A DNA stretch of 5,426 nucleotides from NCBI GenBank assembly GCA_003563255.1, contig PWSL01000269.1, positions 1 through 5,426 of the forward strand, written 5' to 3'. The position numbers and the translations under genes are program-made. Below the pieces are notes generated by a model. It was not told where the DNA came from and did no database searches. It worked only from the letters and a program-made list of their open reading frames with translations. The stretch comes from Desulfonatronospira sp. (lineage in GTDB: Bacteria; Desulfobacterota; Desulfovibrionia; Desulfovibrionales; Desulfonatronovibrionaceae). Positions 1 through 5,373 of the stretch are shown in pieces (positions within the stretch are counted from its first letter, which is position 1; every line of letters begins with the position of its first letter).

Positions 1-459
1 ACCGTCCACCTTGAACTCCATAGCCTCAAAGTCAAACTCCAGGCCTTTATGCTTCCAGATCCTTTCCACACCGGAATCAGACCTGTACTCCCGGCGCAGC
101 ACCGCCTTGATGCGCAGCAGAAGTTCACGGATGCTGAACGGCTTGACCACGTAATCGTCAGCGCCCAGCTCAAAACCCCCCACCCGGTCCATCTCTTCGC
201 TCTTGGCCGTGACCATGATGACTATGATGTCCTTGAGTTTGTCATCCTTTTTCAGGCGGCGACAGACCTCCAGGCCGTCCATGTGCGGCAGCATCAGGTC
301 CAGGATAATCAGTTCAGGCTGCTCTTCTCTGGCGATTTTAAGTCCGTCATAGCCGTTGTCTGTGAGAAACACCCTGTACCCTGCTGCTTCCAGATTTATG
401 TGCAGCAGGTTCTGGATATCCTCTTCATCCTCTATGACCAGGATCTTGCTTTTTTTCAT
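1..459 (-). CDS. OmpR/PhoB-type response regulator, receiver domain (3' end outside window)
   Basis: This is the first 153 codons of a two-component response regulator; the gene runs off the left edge. The protein starts MKKSKILVIEDEEDIQNLL and has a complete receiver domain (about residues 4-122). The acidic pair is D11/E12 (IEDEED), the phosphoacceptor is D54 in LIILDLMLPHMDG, the switch Thr is T84 in MVTAKS, and the conserved Lys is K106 in DDYVVKPFS. After a short linker, residues from about 135 (KGLEFDFEAMEFKVDG) match the first strands of an OmpR/PhoB winged-helix DNA-binding domain, which is cut by the window. The family normally has about 225-235 residues. The ATG at 459-457 has an AAGG Shine-Dalgarno 8 bases upstream. 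The receiver and linker resemble PhoB more than OmpR, and a Pho-box-like promoter lies upstream, but its sensor kinase and target genes are not visible, so PhoB identity is an inference. Confidence 0.95.
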   Translation of the reverse strand, partial: MKKSKILVIEDEEDIQNLLHINLEAAGYRVFLTDNGYDGLKIAREEQPELIILDLMLPHMDGLEVCRRLKKDDKLKDIIVIMVTAKSEEMDRVGGFELGADDYVVKPFSIRELLLRIKAVLRREYRSDSGVERIWKHKGLEFDFEAMEFKVDG

Positions 460-483
460 GCTGCTTACCTTTTTTGCAATGGT

Positions 484-636
484 TTTAACACTACAGCGAC
501 ACTTTCTTTAAGCTGGAAGGGGACTGACTCTTTTGCCGCCGGATAGTCCGGCCGTTTTACGGTTTGAGTTCGGCAAAAGTGCCTGTCCCCGGTAACCGAG
601 GCGATAATATTCACAAAGTGTCGCTGTAGTGTTAAA
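484..636. mobile_element. MITE-like element: 22-bp perfect inverted repeat enclosing a REP palindrome (copy 1)
   Basis: Positions 484-505 and 615-636 are exact reverse complements over 22 bp (core ACACTACAGCGACACTTT on the left arm). Between them sits REP-like palindrome 519-590. The unit is 153 bp and encodes nothing convincing. I could not find a clean target-site duplication at its edges (left flank ...GCAATGGT, right flank GACTGTTA...), so transposition is inferred from its resemblance in architecture to the element at 821-971. It ends 24 bp upstream of the response-regulator start codon and would lie in that gene's leader if the promoter at 661-694 is right. Alternatives are a regulatory leader hairpin or an mRNA-stability structure. 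Confidence 0.6.
519..590. repeat. REP-like palindrome, copy 1
   Basis: The left end GGGGACTGACTC and right end GTGCCTGTCCCC are extended inward by CTTTTGCCG/CGGCAAAAG, so 519-538 and 571-590 pair at 17 of 20 positions. The loop holds two small hairpins, CCGGA-TAG-TCCGG (539-551) and CCGT-TTT-ACGG (552-562), giving a branched fold. Two of the three mismatches (T opposite T, positions 7 and 11 of the arm) recur in copies 2 and 3. Asymmetric palindromes with fixed mismatches are typical of REP sequences moved by RAYT/TnpA_REP (Y1 HUH) transposases. No such gene is in the window. Confidence 0.75.
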
Positions 637-812
637 GACTGTTAATTCAACCTTGATGCCATAATATGAAGTCTGCGTTACAATTTGATGACAACCGGCC
701 AAAAATGTTGAAACCGGCAACTTCAGAAAAACAGACTGGATCATGATTATCAAGTCAGGAAAGCAGGAGCAGGCGCATGTGCAGAATATTCCTGCAGCTG
801 AAAAAGATTCAT
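637..812. other. Spacer between the two nested palindromes, with two doubtful micro-ORFs
   Basis: Apart from the candidate Pho-box promoter, this stretch holds no recognisable gene. On the plus strand two tiny frames touch by an ATGA overlap. The first, 666-746, is 26 codons (MKSALQFDDNRPKMLK...) and overlaps the Pho box. The second, 743-814, is 23 codons (MIIKSGKQEQAHVQNIPAAE...) and ends at the left edge of the 821-971 element. Neither has a good Shine-Dalgarno sequence. The second might be the remnant of a disrupted gene, but I recognise no family. Confidence 0.2.
661..694 (-). promoter_or_regulatory. Candidate Pho-box promoter for the response regulator gene
   Basis: Read on the minus strand, 694-677 is TTGTCATCAAATTGTAAC. 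This is two 7-bp half-sites (TTGTCAT and TTGTAAC) separated by the A-rich tetramer CAAA. The E. coli Pho box is two CTGTCAT repeats separated by 4 bp: the first half-site here matches 6/7, the second only 4/7. Exactly 10 bp further on lies TATTAT (666-661), a fair -10 hexamer. That spacing is the classical arrangement in which the Pho box replaces the -35. Transcription would start near 654 and give a leader of roughly 195 nt that includes the nested palindrome at 484-636. This is a by-eye match of a degenerate motif and untested. Confidence 0.4.
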
Positions 813-820
813 GATGGACT
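813..820 (+). repeat. Left 8-bp target-site duplication
   Basis: GATGGACT directly abuts the outer end of the left terminal repeat starting at 821. The identical octamer abuts the right terminal repeat at 972-979. Exact direct repeats placed precisely at both ends of an inverted-repeat element are the hallmark of transposition with an 8-bp staggered cut. Confidence 0.8.
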
Positions 821-971
821 GTATCTGTTAAGCGCTTTGCATGTGGCAGGGGGACTGGCTCTTCCGGGACCCACTTGCCCCGGAAATCGAGTCATTTTGA
901 GCACAAAATGATGCTCAAGTGGGTCCCGGAGTGCCTGTCCCCTGCTTTCCTTAACAGCGCTAAACAGATAC
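821..971. mobile_element. MITE-like insertion with 16-bp TIRs carrying a REP palindrome (copy 2)
   Basis: The left arm 821-836 (GTATCTGTTAAGCGCT) and right arm 956-971 (reverse complement GTATCTGTTTAGCGCT) match at 15 of 16 positions. The 151-bp unit is bounded on both sides by the exact octamer GATGGACT. It has no coding capacity, so it would be a non-autonomous element needing a transposase from elsewhere. The centre is occupied by REP-like palindrome 848-944. An 8-bp duplication is known for several IS families (for example IS66 and ISL3), and the ends do not let me choose among them. It lies 84 bp downstream of the aminotransferase stop codon and may also help end operon transcription or protect the mRNA 3' end. 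Confidence 0.75.
848..944. repeat. REP-like palindrome, copy 2
   Basis: The ends are GGGGACTGGCTC (850-861) and GTGCCTGTCCCC (931-942). Inside them lies a perfect 14-bp arm pair, CCGGGACCCACTTG (864-877) and its complement at 916-929. The apex contains another hairpin, TCATTTTG-AGCA-CAAAATGA (892-911). T opposite T mismatches at arm positions 7 and 11 are shared with the other copies. The right half 900-949 is 48/50 identical to 4984-5033, so this copy and copy 3 belong to one subfamily, while copy 1 differs in its inner arms. Confidence 0.8.
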
Positions 972-979
972 GATGGACT
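972..979 (+). repeat. Right 8-bp target-site duplication
   Basis: A second exact copy of GATGGACT, immediately outside the right terminal inverted repeat and in the same orientation as the left copy at 813-820. Confidence 0.8.
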
Positions 980-1055
980 TAATATAAGGTGGGAATTAAT
1001 TAACAGGCAACAGTCCACCCCTGAATAATATTCAACGATCACAAACAGGGTGCAG

Positions 1056-2210
1056 TCAGGCATTTTCATTTACATATTGCTGCAGCCTGTCCATGCCTTT
1101 TTCTATGTTTTCCAGGGAGTTGGCGTAGGAAAACCTGATATGGCCTTCAGCGCAGTCGCCGAAATCAATTCCCGGGGTAACGCCCACTCCGGCCTTTTCC
1201 AGAATATCAAAAGCCAGCTCATAAGAATTCCCGGATAAAAACCCGGCGTCCGCCAGGATATAAAAGGCCCCGGTGGGTTCAGCTCCAATGCCAAAGCCCA
1301 TACCCTTGAGTCTTTCCAGCATGTACTTGCGTCTCTGATTGTAGACCTCTTTCATATGACTGACATCGGCCCGGGCCTTTTCCAGTGCTGCCACAGCTGC
1401 CCATTGGGCCACGGAATTGGCGGAGATAAAAAAGTTCTGATGCAGGGTCTGCAAAGTCCTGACAAAAGGCTCCGGGGCAATGAGATAGCCCAGACGCCAC
1501 CCGGTCATGGCATAAAGCTTGGAAAAACCGTTCAGGACAAAGGCCCTGTCGGTAAATTCCAGGATGCTTCTCTCCCTGCCTTCGTAGACCAGGCCGTGAT
1601 ATATCTCGTCCGAGACCATCCAGGGACCAAGTTCTGCCAGTTCCTGCAGGACCTGATCCGTCAGGAGATTGCCCGTGGGGTTTGAGGGTGAATTTATAAA
1701 TATGGCTTTGACATCCCGGCTCAGATGTTTTCTGACCTTATCCGGATGCAGTTGAAACCCGTCTTCCCGGCTGGTGGGAATTTTTATCTGCCTGCCCCCT
1801 GCAAAACAGATAAAGCTTGGATAGCAGGCATAGTGGGGATCCGGCAGGATGACTCCGTCCCCTGGATGCAGCAGGGTAGAAAAAAGGAGCAGCATGGCCG
1901 GGGATGTTCCTGAAGTGACCAGGATTCTGTCGGGATCCACCTGCACCGAGTAATTGTTCTGGTAATGCCTGCTGATGGCCTGCCTGAGTTCCGGGATGCC
2001 CAGGCTGTGGGTGTAATGAGTGCAGCCATTGTGCATGGCCTCTTGTGCTGCCTCTTTGACACATTCCGGGGTATCGAAGTCAGGCTCTCCAATCTCCAGG
2101 TGAATTATATCCCTGCCGCCCTTTTCCATCTCCTTGGCCCGCTCCAGGATTTCCATGACGTAAAACGGCTTTATCCCGGAACAGCGCTGTGCAATGCTTG
2201 CTTCAGGCAT
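1056..2210 (-). CDS. PLP-dependent class I/II aminotransferase (aspartate aminotransferase-like)
   Basis: This is a full-length 384-residue cytoplasmic fold-type I aminotransferase, which transfers an amino group between an amino acid and a 2-oxo acid using pyridoxal phosphate. The N-terminal GEPDFDTP (41-48) is typical of the AspC-like Ib group. SPSNPTG carries the conserved Asn177, VSDEIY the Asp201 that contacts the PLP pyridine nitrogen, and SKLYAMTGWRLG the Schiff-base Lys231 and phosphate-binding Arg239. HIRFSYA supplies Arg359, which binds the substrate carboxylate. Nothing in it resembles HisC, so it is not simply the histidinol-phosphate aminotransferase partner of the hisF upstream. 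The true substrate cannot be read from sequence. The ATG lies only 5 bp after the hisF stop and lacks a strong Shine-Dalgarno, so translational coupling is likely. It is the last gene of the operon. No classical GC-hairpin/U-tract terminator follows; the nearest strong structure is the element at 821-971. Confidence 0.95.
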   Translation of the reverse strand: MPEASIAQRCSGIKPFYVMEILERAKEMEKGGRDIIHLEIGEPDFDTPECVKEAAQEAMHNGCTHYTHSLGIPELRQAISRHYQNNYSVQVDPDRILVTSGTSPAMLLLFSTLLHPGDGVILPDPHYACYPSFICFAGGRQIKIPTSREDGFQLHPDKVRKHLSRDVKAIFINSPSNPTGNLLTDQVLQELAELGPWMVSDEIYHGLVYEGRERSILEFTDRAFVLNGFSKLYAMTGWRLGYLIAPEPFVRTLQTLHQNFFISANSVAQWAAVAALEKARADVSHMKEVYNQRRKYMLERLKGMGFGIGAEPTGAFYILADAGFLSGNSYELAFDILEKAGVGVTPGIDFGDCAEGHIRFSYANSLENIEKGMDRLQQYVNENA

Positions 2211-2215
2211 AATGA

Positions 2216-2980
2216 TTACAGGTTTACCTGCAGCCCCTTCTGCTGCAGATACTTTTTGACTTCGGTGATGCTCAGGGTGCGGTAATGAAATACTGAGGCC
2301 GCCAGCAGGATCTGCGCCCCGCCATCAACAACGCCCTGGTAAAAATGCTCCAGCTCTCCTGCTCCTCCGGAGGCCACCACCGGCAGATCAACAGCATCCG
2401 ATATGGCCCGGGTAAATTCCAGGTCATAGCCGTTTTTTGTGCCGTCACCGTCCATGCTGGTGGGCAAAAGCACCCCGGCCCCACGCTCTTGACATTCTTT
2501 GGCCCACTTCACTGCATCAACACCCATCGGCCTGGTACCCCCGGCCACCACAAGTTCAAAACCGGATGGCATCTGCGAGTTGCGCCTTCCGTCCAGGGCC
2601 ACGGTGACCCGGTGAGAACCGCATTCTCCGGCCGCATGATCTATAAGTTCAGGGTTTTTGACCGCTGCGCTGCTCATGGAAACCTTGTCCGCCCCGGCAT
2701 CCAGGACCATCTTGATATCGTCCAGGGAGGATATGCCTCCTCCCACGGTAAGGGGAATGCTTATAACCGAGGATACGCTGCGCACCCACTCCAGCCGGGT
2801 CTTCCTGTTTTCCTGAGTGGCGGAAATATCCAGGATGGCCAGTTCATCCGCGCCCTGACGCTGGTAAAAGGCCGCGTGTTCCATGGGATCTCCGGCATCG
2901 GTTATGTTTACGAAGTTGACTCCCTTGACCACGCGGCCTTCTTTCATGTCCAGGCAGGGCATAATGAAGACTGTTTTCAT
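2216..2980 (-). CDS. hisF: Imidazole glycerol phosphate synthase subunit HisF (variant ammonia gate)
   Basis: A 254-residue (beta/alpha)8 barrel of normal HisF length. HisF is the cyclase that converts PRFAR plus ammonia to imidazole glycerol phosphate and AICAR in histidine synthesis, normally fed by the glutaminase HisH. Visible signatures are [17 protein letters not shown] with catalytic Asp11, [37 protein letters not shown] with catalytic Asp130, [19 protein letters not shown], and [13 protein letters not shown] near the C-terminus. Two of the four gate residues known from Thermotoga HisF (Arg5, Glu46, Lys99, Glu167) are replaced: Arg5 is Phe5, and the Glu of the usual GAGE is Val170. Glu46 and Lys99 remain. 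A moderate Shine-Dalgarno (AAAGGA) precedes the ATG. It starts 36 bp after the peptidase stop. No hisH or other his gene is nearby, so it may be the ordinary HisF at a scattered locus or a diverged paralog. Confidence 0.9.
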   Translation of the reverse strand: MKTVFIMPCLDMKEGRVVKGVNFVNITDAGDPMEHAAFYQRQGADELAILDISATQENRKTRLEWVRSVSSVISIPLTVGGGISSLDDIKMVLDAGADKVSMSSAAVKNPELIDHAAGECGSHRVTVALDGRRNSQMPSGFELVVAGGTRPMGVDAVKWAKECQERGAGVLLPTSMDGDGTKNGYDLEFTRAISDAVDLPVVASGGAGELEHFYQGVVDGGAQILLAASVFHYRTLSITEVKKYLQQKGLQVNL

Positions 2981-3016
2981 GTATCATTTCCTTTTTGAAT
3001 CTAGTTTTTAACCCCA

Positions 3017-4225
3017 TCAAACATCAGCAATGGTGAACTGCCCGTCACGGTATATGGTCAGAACGTCTCCACTATTGAGGTATGCATGCACCTCTTTGGG
3101 CTCGGTATTAACAAGGTCCCAATGCAGTGCGGAGTCGTTGAAGCCCATTTCCTGCTTGAGTTCCGGGGTCAGCTGTGATGAATCCTCGGAATAGGTGTCG
3201 GCATAGGATGCTCCCAGTGCTATATGACTGTTGCCGTTCTCCCCTCCAAAATTCTCATCGTAGAGTGTATGGGCCATAAAGGTGTTGATGCGGGAAAAAC
3301 GCTTGTCCGTCAGAGAAAATTCCCCCACCATGGAGGCCCCTTCATCCATCTGAATCTGCCTTTTGAGGAACTCTTCGCCCTCTTCTGCTCTGGCTTCCTG
3401 CAGTCTGCCATCCTTGAATACAAGCGTTACTCCACGTACCATGTTGCCGCTGCGATAAGATGGCTGGTCAGAAAAGAATACTCCCTGAGTTTTTCTGTAA
3501 TCCGGGGAAAGAAACAGTTCAAAGCTGGGAATATTATGCCCTGAAAGCCCCACCCACCTGCGTTTTTCGCCTGGATAAACCTTCAGGTCCGTATTTTGAG
3601 ACAGGACATGAAAGTATTCTACATCCATATTGTCCAGCCAATCTTTAATCCGTCTGGTTTGTTCGAATATATTTTCCCAGATAAAGCAGGGGTCGTCCCT
3701 GTCCAGGTAGACCGCACGCACGATCTGGTCCTTGTATTGCTCCAGGGTCAAGCCTGCTTTTGCAGCCAGCTCTGCAGTAGGATACAGGCACAGGCTCCAG
3801 CCGAAAGCGCCCTCGGATTCGCGCGCCTCAAGTATGTCCCGCAAATACTTCTTGGCTACTGCAAACCTGCCTATCCGGGAAGGGTCAATATCCTTTAAAT
3901 GCGTAAGAGACTCCGGACCAAGCAGTGAGACCAGACCGTTTAGATGAGAATATAGTTCCCGGTCTCCAGGTAACTTAAAATCGAGCTGAAAATCCTCTGC
4001 CATGGAAAAATATGTCTTTTCAACTTCTTCAGGGGGAGTTATCCGCAAAACCGGGTAATAACGCTGGTCCATAAATTTACGAAACAACTCATGGGCCAGT
4101 GGAATGCAGCTCAAATCTGAACGTATGAGAACAATATCCCCGGGAGCAAAGGGATGCTTTCTGGCCTTGCGCATACCCCAGAACATGACTTCTGCATATT
4201 TTTCAAGTTCTTGCTTGGTAAACAA
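3017..4225 (-). CDS. M29-family metallo-aminopeptidase
   Basis: A 402-residue cytoplasmic aminopeptidase of the thermophilic aminopeptidase family (MEROPS M29: AmpS, AmpT, PepS), which removes N-terminal residues from peptides using two metal ions. All six expected ligands can be placed by motif: Glu236 in GHNIPSFELFLSPD, Glu302 in VGEFSL, His334 and Tyr341 in the SHIALGASY segment, and His368 and Asp370 in ALHWD. TLYDENFGG just before His334 is also typical. The length is usual for the family (about 400-415). The start is TTG at 4225-4223: it has an excellent GGAG Shine-Dalgarno 7 bases upstream, and the family N-terminus begins close to here. The gene follows the CYTH gene by 11 bp and is probably cotranscribed. 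A role in peptide turnover is likely; a link to the neighbouring enzymes is not evident. Confidence 0.95.
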   Translation of the reverse strand: MFTKQELEKYAEVMFWGMRKARKHPFAPGDIVLIRSDLSCIPLAHELFRKFMDQRYYPVLRITPPEEVEKTYFSMAEDFQLDFKLPGDRELYSHLNGLVSLLGPESLTHLKDIDPSRIGRFAVAKKYLRDILEARESEGAFGWSLCLYPTAELAAKAGLTLEQYKDQIVRAVYLDRDDPCFIWENIFEQTRRIKDWLDNMDVEYFHVLSQNTDLKVYPGEKRRWVGLSGHNIPSFELFLSPDYRKTQGVFFSDQPSYRSGNMVRGVTLVFKDGRLQEARAEEGEEFLKRQIQMDEGASMVGEFSLTDKRFSRINTFMAHTLYDENFGGENGNSHIALGASYADTYSEDSSQLTPELKQEMGFNDSALHWDLVNTEPKEVHAYLNSGDVLTIYRDGQFTIADV

Positions 4226-4239
4226 CCTGTTTCTCCTTA
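4226..4239 (-). promoter_or_regulatory. Ribosome binding site fused to the CYTH stop codon, serving a TTG start
   Basis: On the minus strand the sequence reads TAAGGAGAAACAGG then TTG. The TAA is the stop codon of the upstream CYTH gene, and its last bases form part of the AAGGAG Shine-Dalgarno. Terminating ribosomes would sit on the initiation region of the peptidase gene, which supports coupling and fixes the unusual TTG start. Confidence 0.8.
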
Positions 4240-4833
4240 TATTATCACGTTGAGTTTCAGGGCAAGGTCTCTTTTTTGAGGTTCATGGAAAACAAAATTC
4301 GGATCCGGTTCCAGGCCATGTCCCCGGCGGTATTCCTGGTGCAGGTCATGATAGTTCAGGGCAGTTCCTTTTTCAGGATCCAGGCCCAGTTCTCGGGCTA
4401 TATCATGGAAACTTTCCTGCTGTCCTTCAAGCTCTATAAAACTGCCGAAAGGGAGTATATCCAGGCAGATCCTGGTTTTACCCCGTCTGCAGACCCTGCG
4501 GAACTTTTCATACCTGAACCACGTCTTGAAACCAAGGTGAGTCAGCATTATCAGCATTTGGTCAGGGTCCTCTATCCCGCTTTCAATCTCATGTCTTTGC
4601 TTGCAGCCGGACTCTTCCCGGCCGGCAACAGGCAGCTTCATGGTGACTTTACCGCCCTGCCCTTTCCTGATGCGAAGCAGCACACCCCGTCTGCGCAGGT
4701 TGCCATCATCCGTGTCCAGGACCAGGTTCTCTTCAAAATACCAGCTGGTGCAAGGCATTTTTAAGGAAGCAATGCTTTCTAAAACAGTTGTAAAAGAAAC
4801 AACCGGATATTTAATTTCCGTTTCAAGCTGCAT
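4237..4833 (-). CDS. CYTH-domain protein (CyaB/thiamine-triphosphatase-like)
   Basis: A 198-residue protein with a complete CYTH tunnel-fold domain. These enzymes bind a triphosphate within an eight-stranded barrel and include class IV adenylate cyclases, thiamine triphosphatases and inorganic triphosphatases. The signature ExExK is at the very N-terminus (Glu4, Glu6, Lys8 in LETEIK). Further expected charged positions are Arg54/Arg56 in VLLRIRKG, Lys62/Lys66 in KVTMKLP, Arg80/Glu82 in KQRHEIE, Lys110/Arg112/Arg113 in YEKFRRV, Asp125 in ICLD, and Glu134/Glu136 in SFIELEG. The sequence layout resembles the CyaB branch, but whether it makes cAMP or hydrolyses a triphosphate cannot be told. The ATG at 4833 has no visible Shine-Dalgarno, yet the motif position leaves no room for a later start. 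It is the first gene of the operon. Confidence 0.9.
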   Translation of the reverse strand: MQLETEIKYPVVSFTTVLESIASLKMPCTSWYFEENLVLDTDDGNLRRRGVLLRIRKGQGGKVTMKLPVAGREESGCKQRHEIESGIEDPDQMLIMLTHLGFKTWFRYEKFRRVCRRGKTRICLDILPFGSFIELEGQQESFHDIARELGLDPEKGTALNYHDLHQEYRRGHGLEPDPNFVFHEPQKRDLALKLNVII

Positions 4834-4863
4834 AAGATGAACAGGCTGTAGAGGTACTGTTAC

Positions 4864-4892
4864 ATATCACCTGGAGAGTTCAAAGTTGTCAG
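4864..4892 (-). promoter_or_regulatory. Candidate sigma-70 type promoter of the four-gene operon
   Basis: On the minus strand CTGACA (4892-4887, 5/6 to TTGACA) is followed after 17 bp by TGATAT (4869-4864, 3/6 to TATAAT). A start near 4857 would give a leader of about 25 nt before the CYTH start codon. The spacing is ideal but the -10 is weak, so this is only a candidate. The REP-like palindrome at 4935-5026 lies just upstream of it. Confidence 0.3.
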
Positions 4893-4934
4893 TCATTGGT
4901 TAAAACTACAGCAAAACTAATTTATTGACCTCCT

Positions 4935-5026
4935 GGTACTGGCTCTTCCAGGACCCACTTGTCCAAAATAATGATATATTATTAGCACAAAATGATACTC
5001 AAGTGGGTCCCGTAGTGCCTGTCCCC
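4935..5026. repeat. REP-like palindrome, copy 3 (left end decayed)
   Basis: The right end is GTGCCTGTCCCC (5015-5026). The left end is GGTACTGGCTC, one base away from the GGGACTGGCTC of copy 2. Inner arms GGACCCACTTG (4951-4961) and its complement (5000-5010) pair over 11 bp, with a small AT hairpin, AATAAT-GATAT-ATTATT (4967-4983), at the apex. The segment 4984-5033 is 48/50 identical to 900-949 of copy 2 and in the same orientation. A short 7-bp pair, TAAAACT (4901-4907) and AGTTTTA (5053-5059), may be the remains of outer arms; no flanking duplication is seen. It lies upstream of the operon promoter candidate. Confidence 0.75.
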
Positions 5027-5033
5027 TGCTTTC

Positions 5034-5286
5034 ATGTGTTGCCGACACAGCCAGTTTTACTACCTGTATTGCTGTGAAAAATCAATGTTGGCATTGATAG
5101 CCGGGGAGAGCCGGACCCGTGGATGATGCGTCTGCAAAAAACCCTCCTGCATACGCCAGGGAATCAATAACCAGGTTGCAGGGGTCAATAAAATCAAATG
5201 GTTACCAGCGGTGTACGAGAACTTTTGACTGTCCTGTGATAACAACTAACTAAGGCGGGCTTTGTCCGCAACCCAAAAACATATTC
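5034..5286. other. Gene-free stretch with no recognised feature
   Basis: No frame here has a credible start or a recognisable product; a 61-codon minus-strand frame (5245-5060) lacks a ribosome binding site and family features. The only structure is a short hairpin, GCGGGC-TTT-GTCCGC (5255-5269), without a following T-run on the plus strand. It could be a weak terminator for something outside the window, but this cannot be supported. Confidence 0.5.
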
Positions 5287-5317
5287 TCACTCAAAGGCGC
5301 AAAGGTCGCCAAGGAAG
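5287..5317 (+). repeat. CAAAGG-rich intergenic repeat fragment
   Basis: The segment contains three imperfect units: TCAAAGGCG, CAAAGGTCG and CCAAGGAAG. In one plus-strand frame it would read LTQRRKGRQGRQ. Runs of this CAAAGgCG type recur as dispersed intergenic repeats in many bacterial genomes and are often mis-annotated as small Arg/Lys-rich proteins. That comparison is from memory and was not searched. It leads directly into the two hairpins that follow. Confidence 0.5.
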
Positions 5318-5329
5318 ACAGGATAATTT

Positions 5330-5366
5330 TTTTCATTTGTCACTCGTTTCTCGTGACAAATGAAAA
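5330..5366. repeat. Perfect 14-bp hairpin
   Basis: TTTTCATTTGTCAC (5330-5343) and GTGACAAATGAAAA (5353-5366) are exact reverse complements with a 9-base loop, TCGTTTCTC. The T-run lies before the stem on the plus strand and the stem is AT-rich, so it is not a typical intrinsic terminator in that direction. It may be an operator-like palindrome or part of a composite repeat with the neighbouring segments. Confidence 0.6.
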
Positions 5367-5373
5367 GGCAGCC

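Noticed and set aside
49..546. 165-codon plus-strand frame over the left edge
   Set aside because: Antisense to the response-regulator receiver domain, whose D11, D54, T84 and K106 are all in place on the minus strand.
508..753. 81-codon minus-strand frame in the left spacer
   Set aside because: It runs through the REP palindrome and its outer inverted repeat, has no ribosome binding site and no family features; a repeat-derived chance frame.
991..1018. Terminator just after the aminotransferase
   Set aside because: The GGTGG/CCACC pairing encloses a long loop and is not followed by a T-run, so it is too weak to call.
809..1069. 86-codon minus-strand frame
   Set aside because: It overlaps the aminotransferase end and reads through the whole MITE-like element, so it cannot predate the insertion and looks accidental.
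2345..2998. 217-codon plus-strand frame antisense to hisF
   Set aside because: It lies almost wholly opposite a well-conserved hisF, has no recognisable domain, and is explained by the codon bias of the real gene.
484..5059. CRISPR array
   Set aside because: The repeated units are only three, unevenly spaced, palindromic with mismatches and not separated by uniform spacers.
5060..5245. 61-codon minus-strand frame in the right spacer
   Set aside because: No Shine-Dalgarno, no recognised family, and no neighbour context.
5255..5269. Intrinsic terminator at GCGGGC-TTT-GTCCGC
   Set aside because: The stem is only 6 bp with a G-T pair and no proper T-run follows on the plus strand; the minus-strand side is only mildly T-rich.
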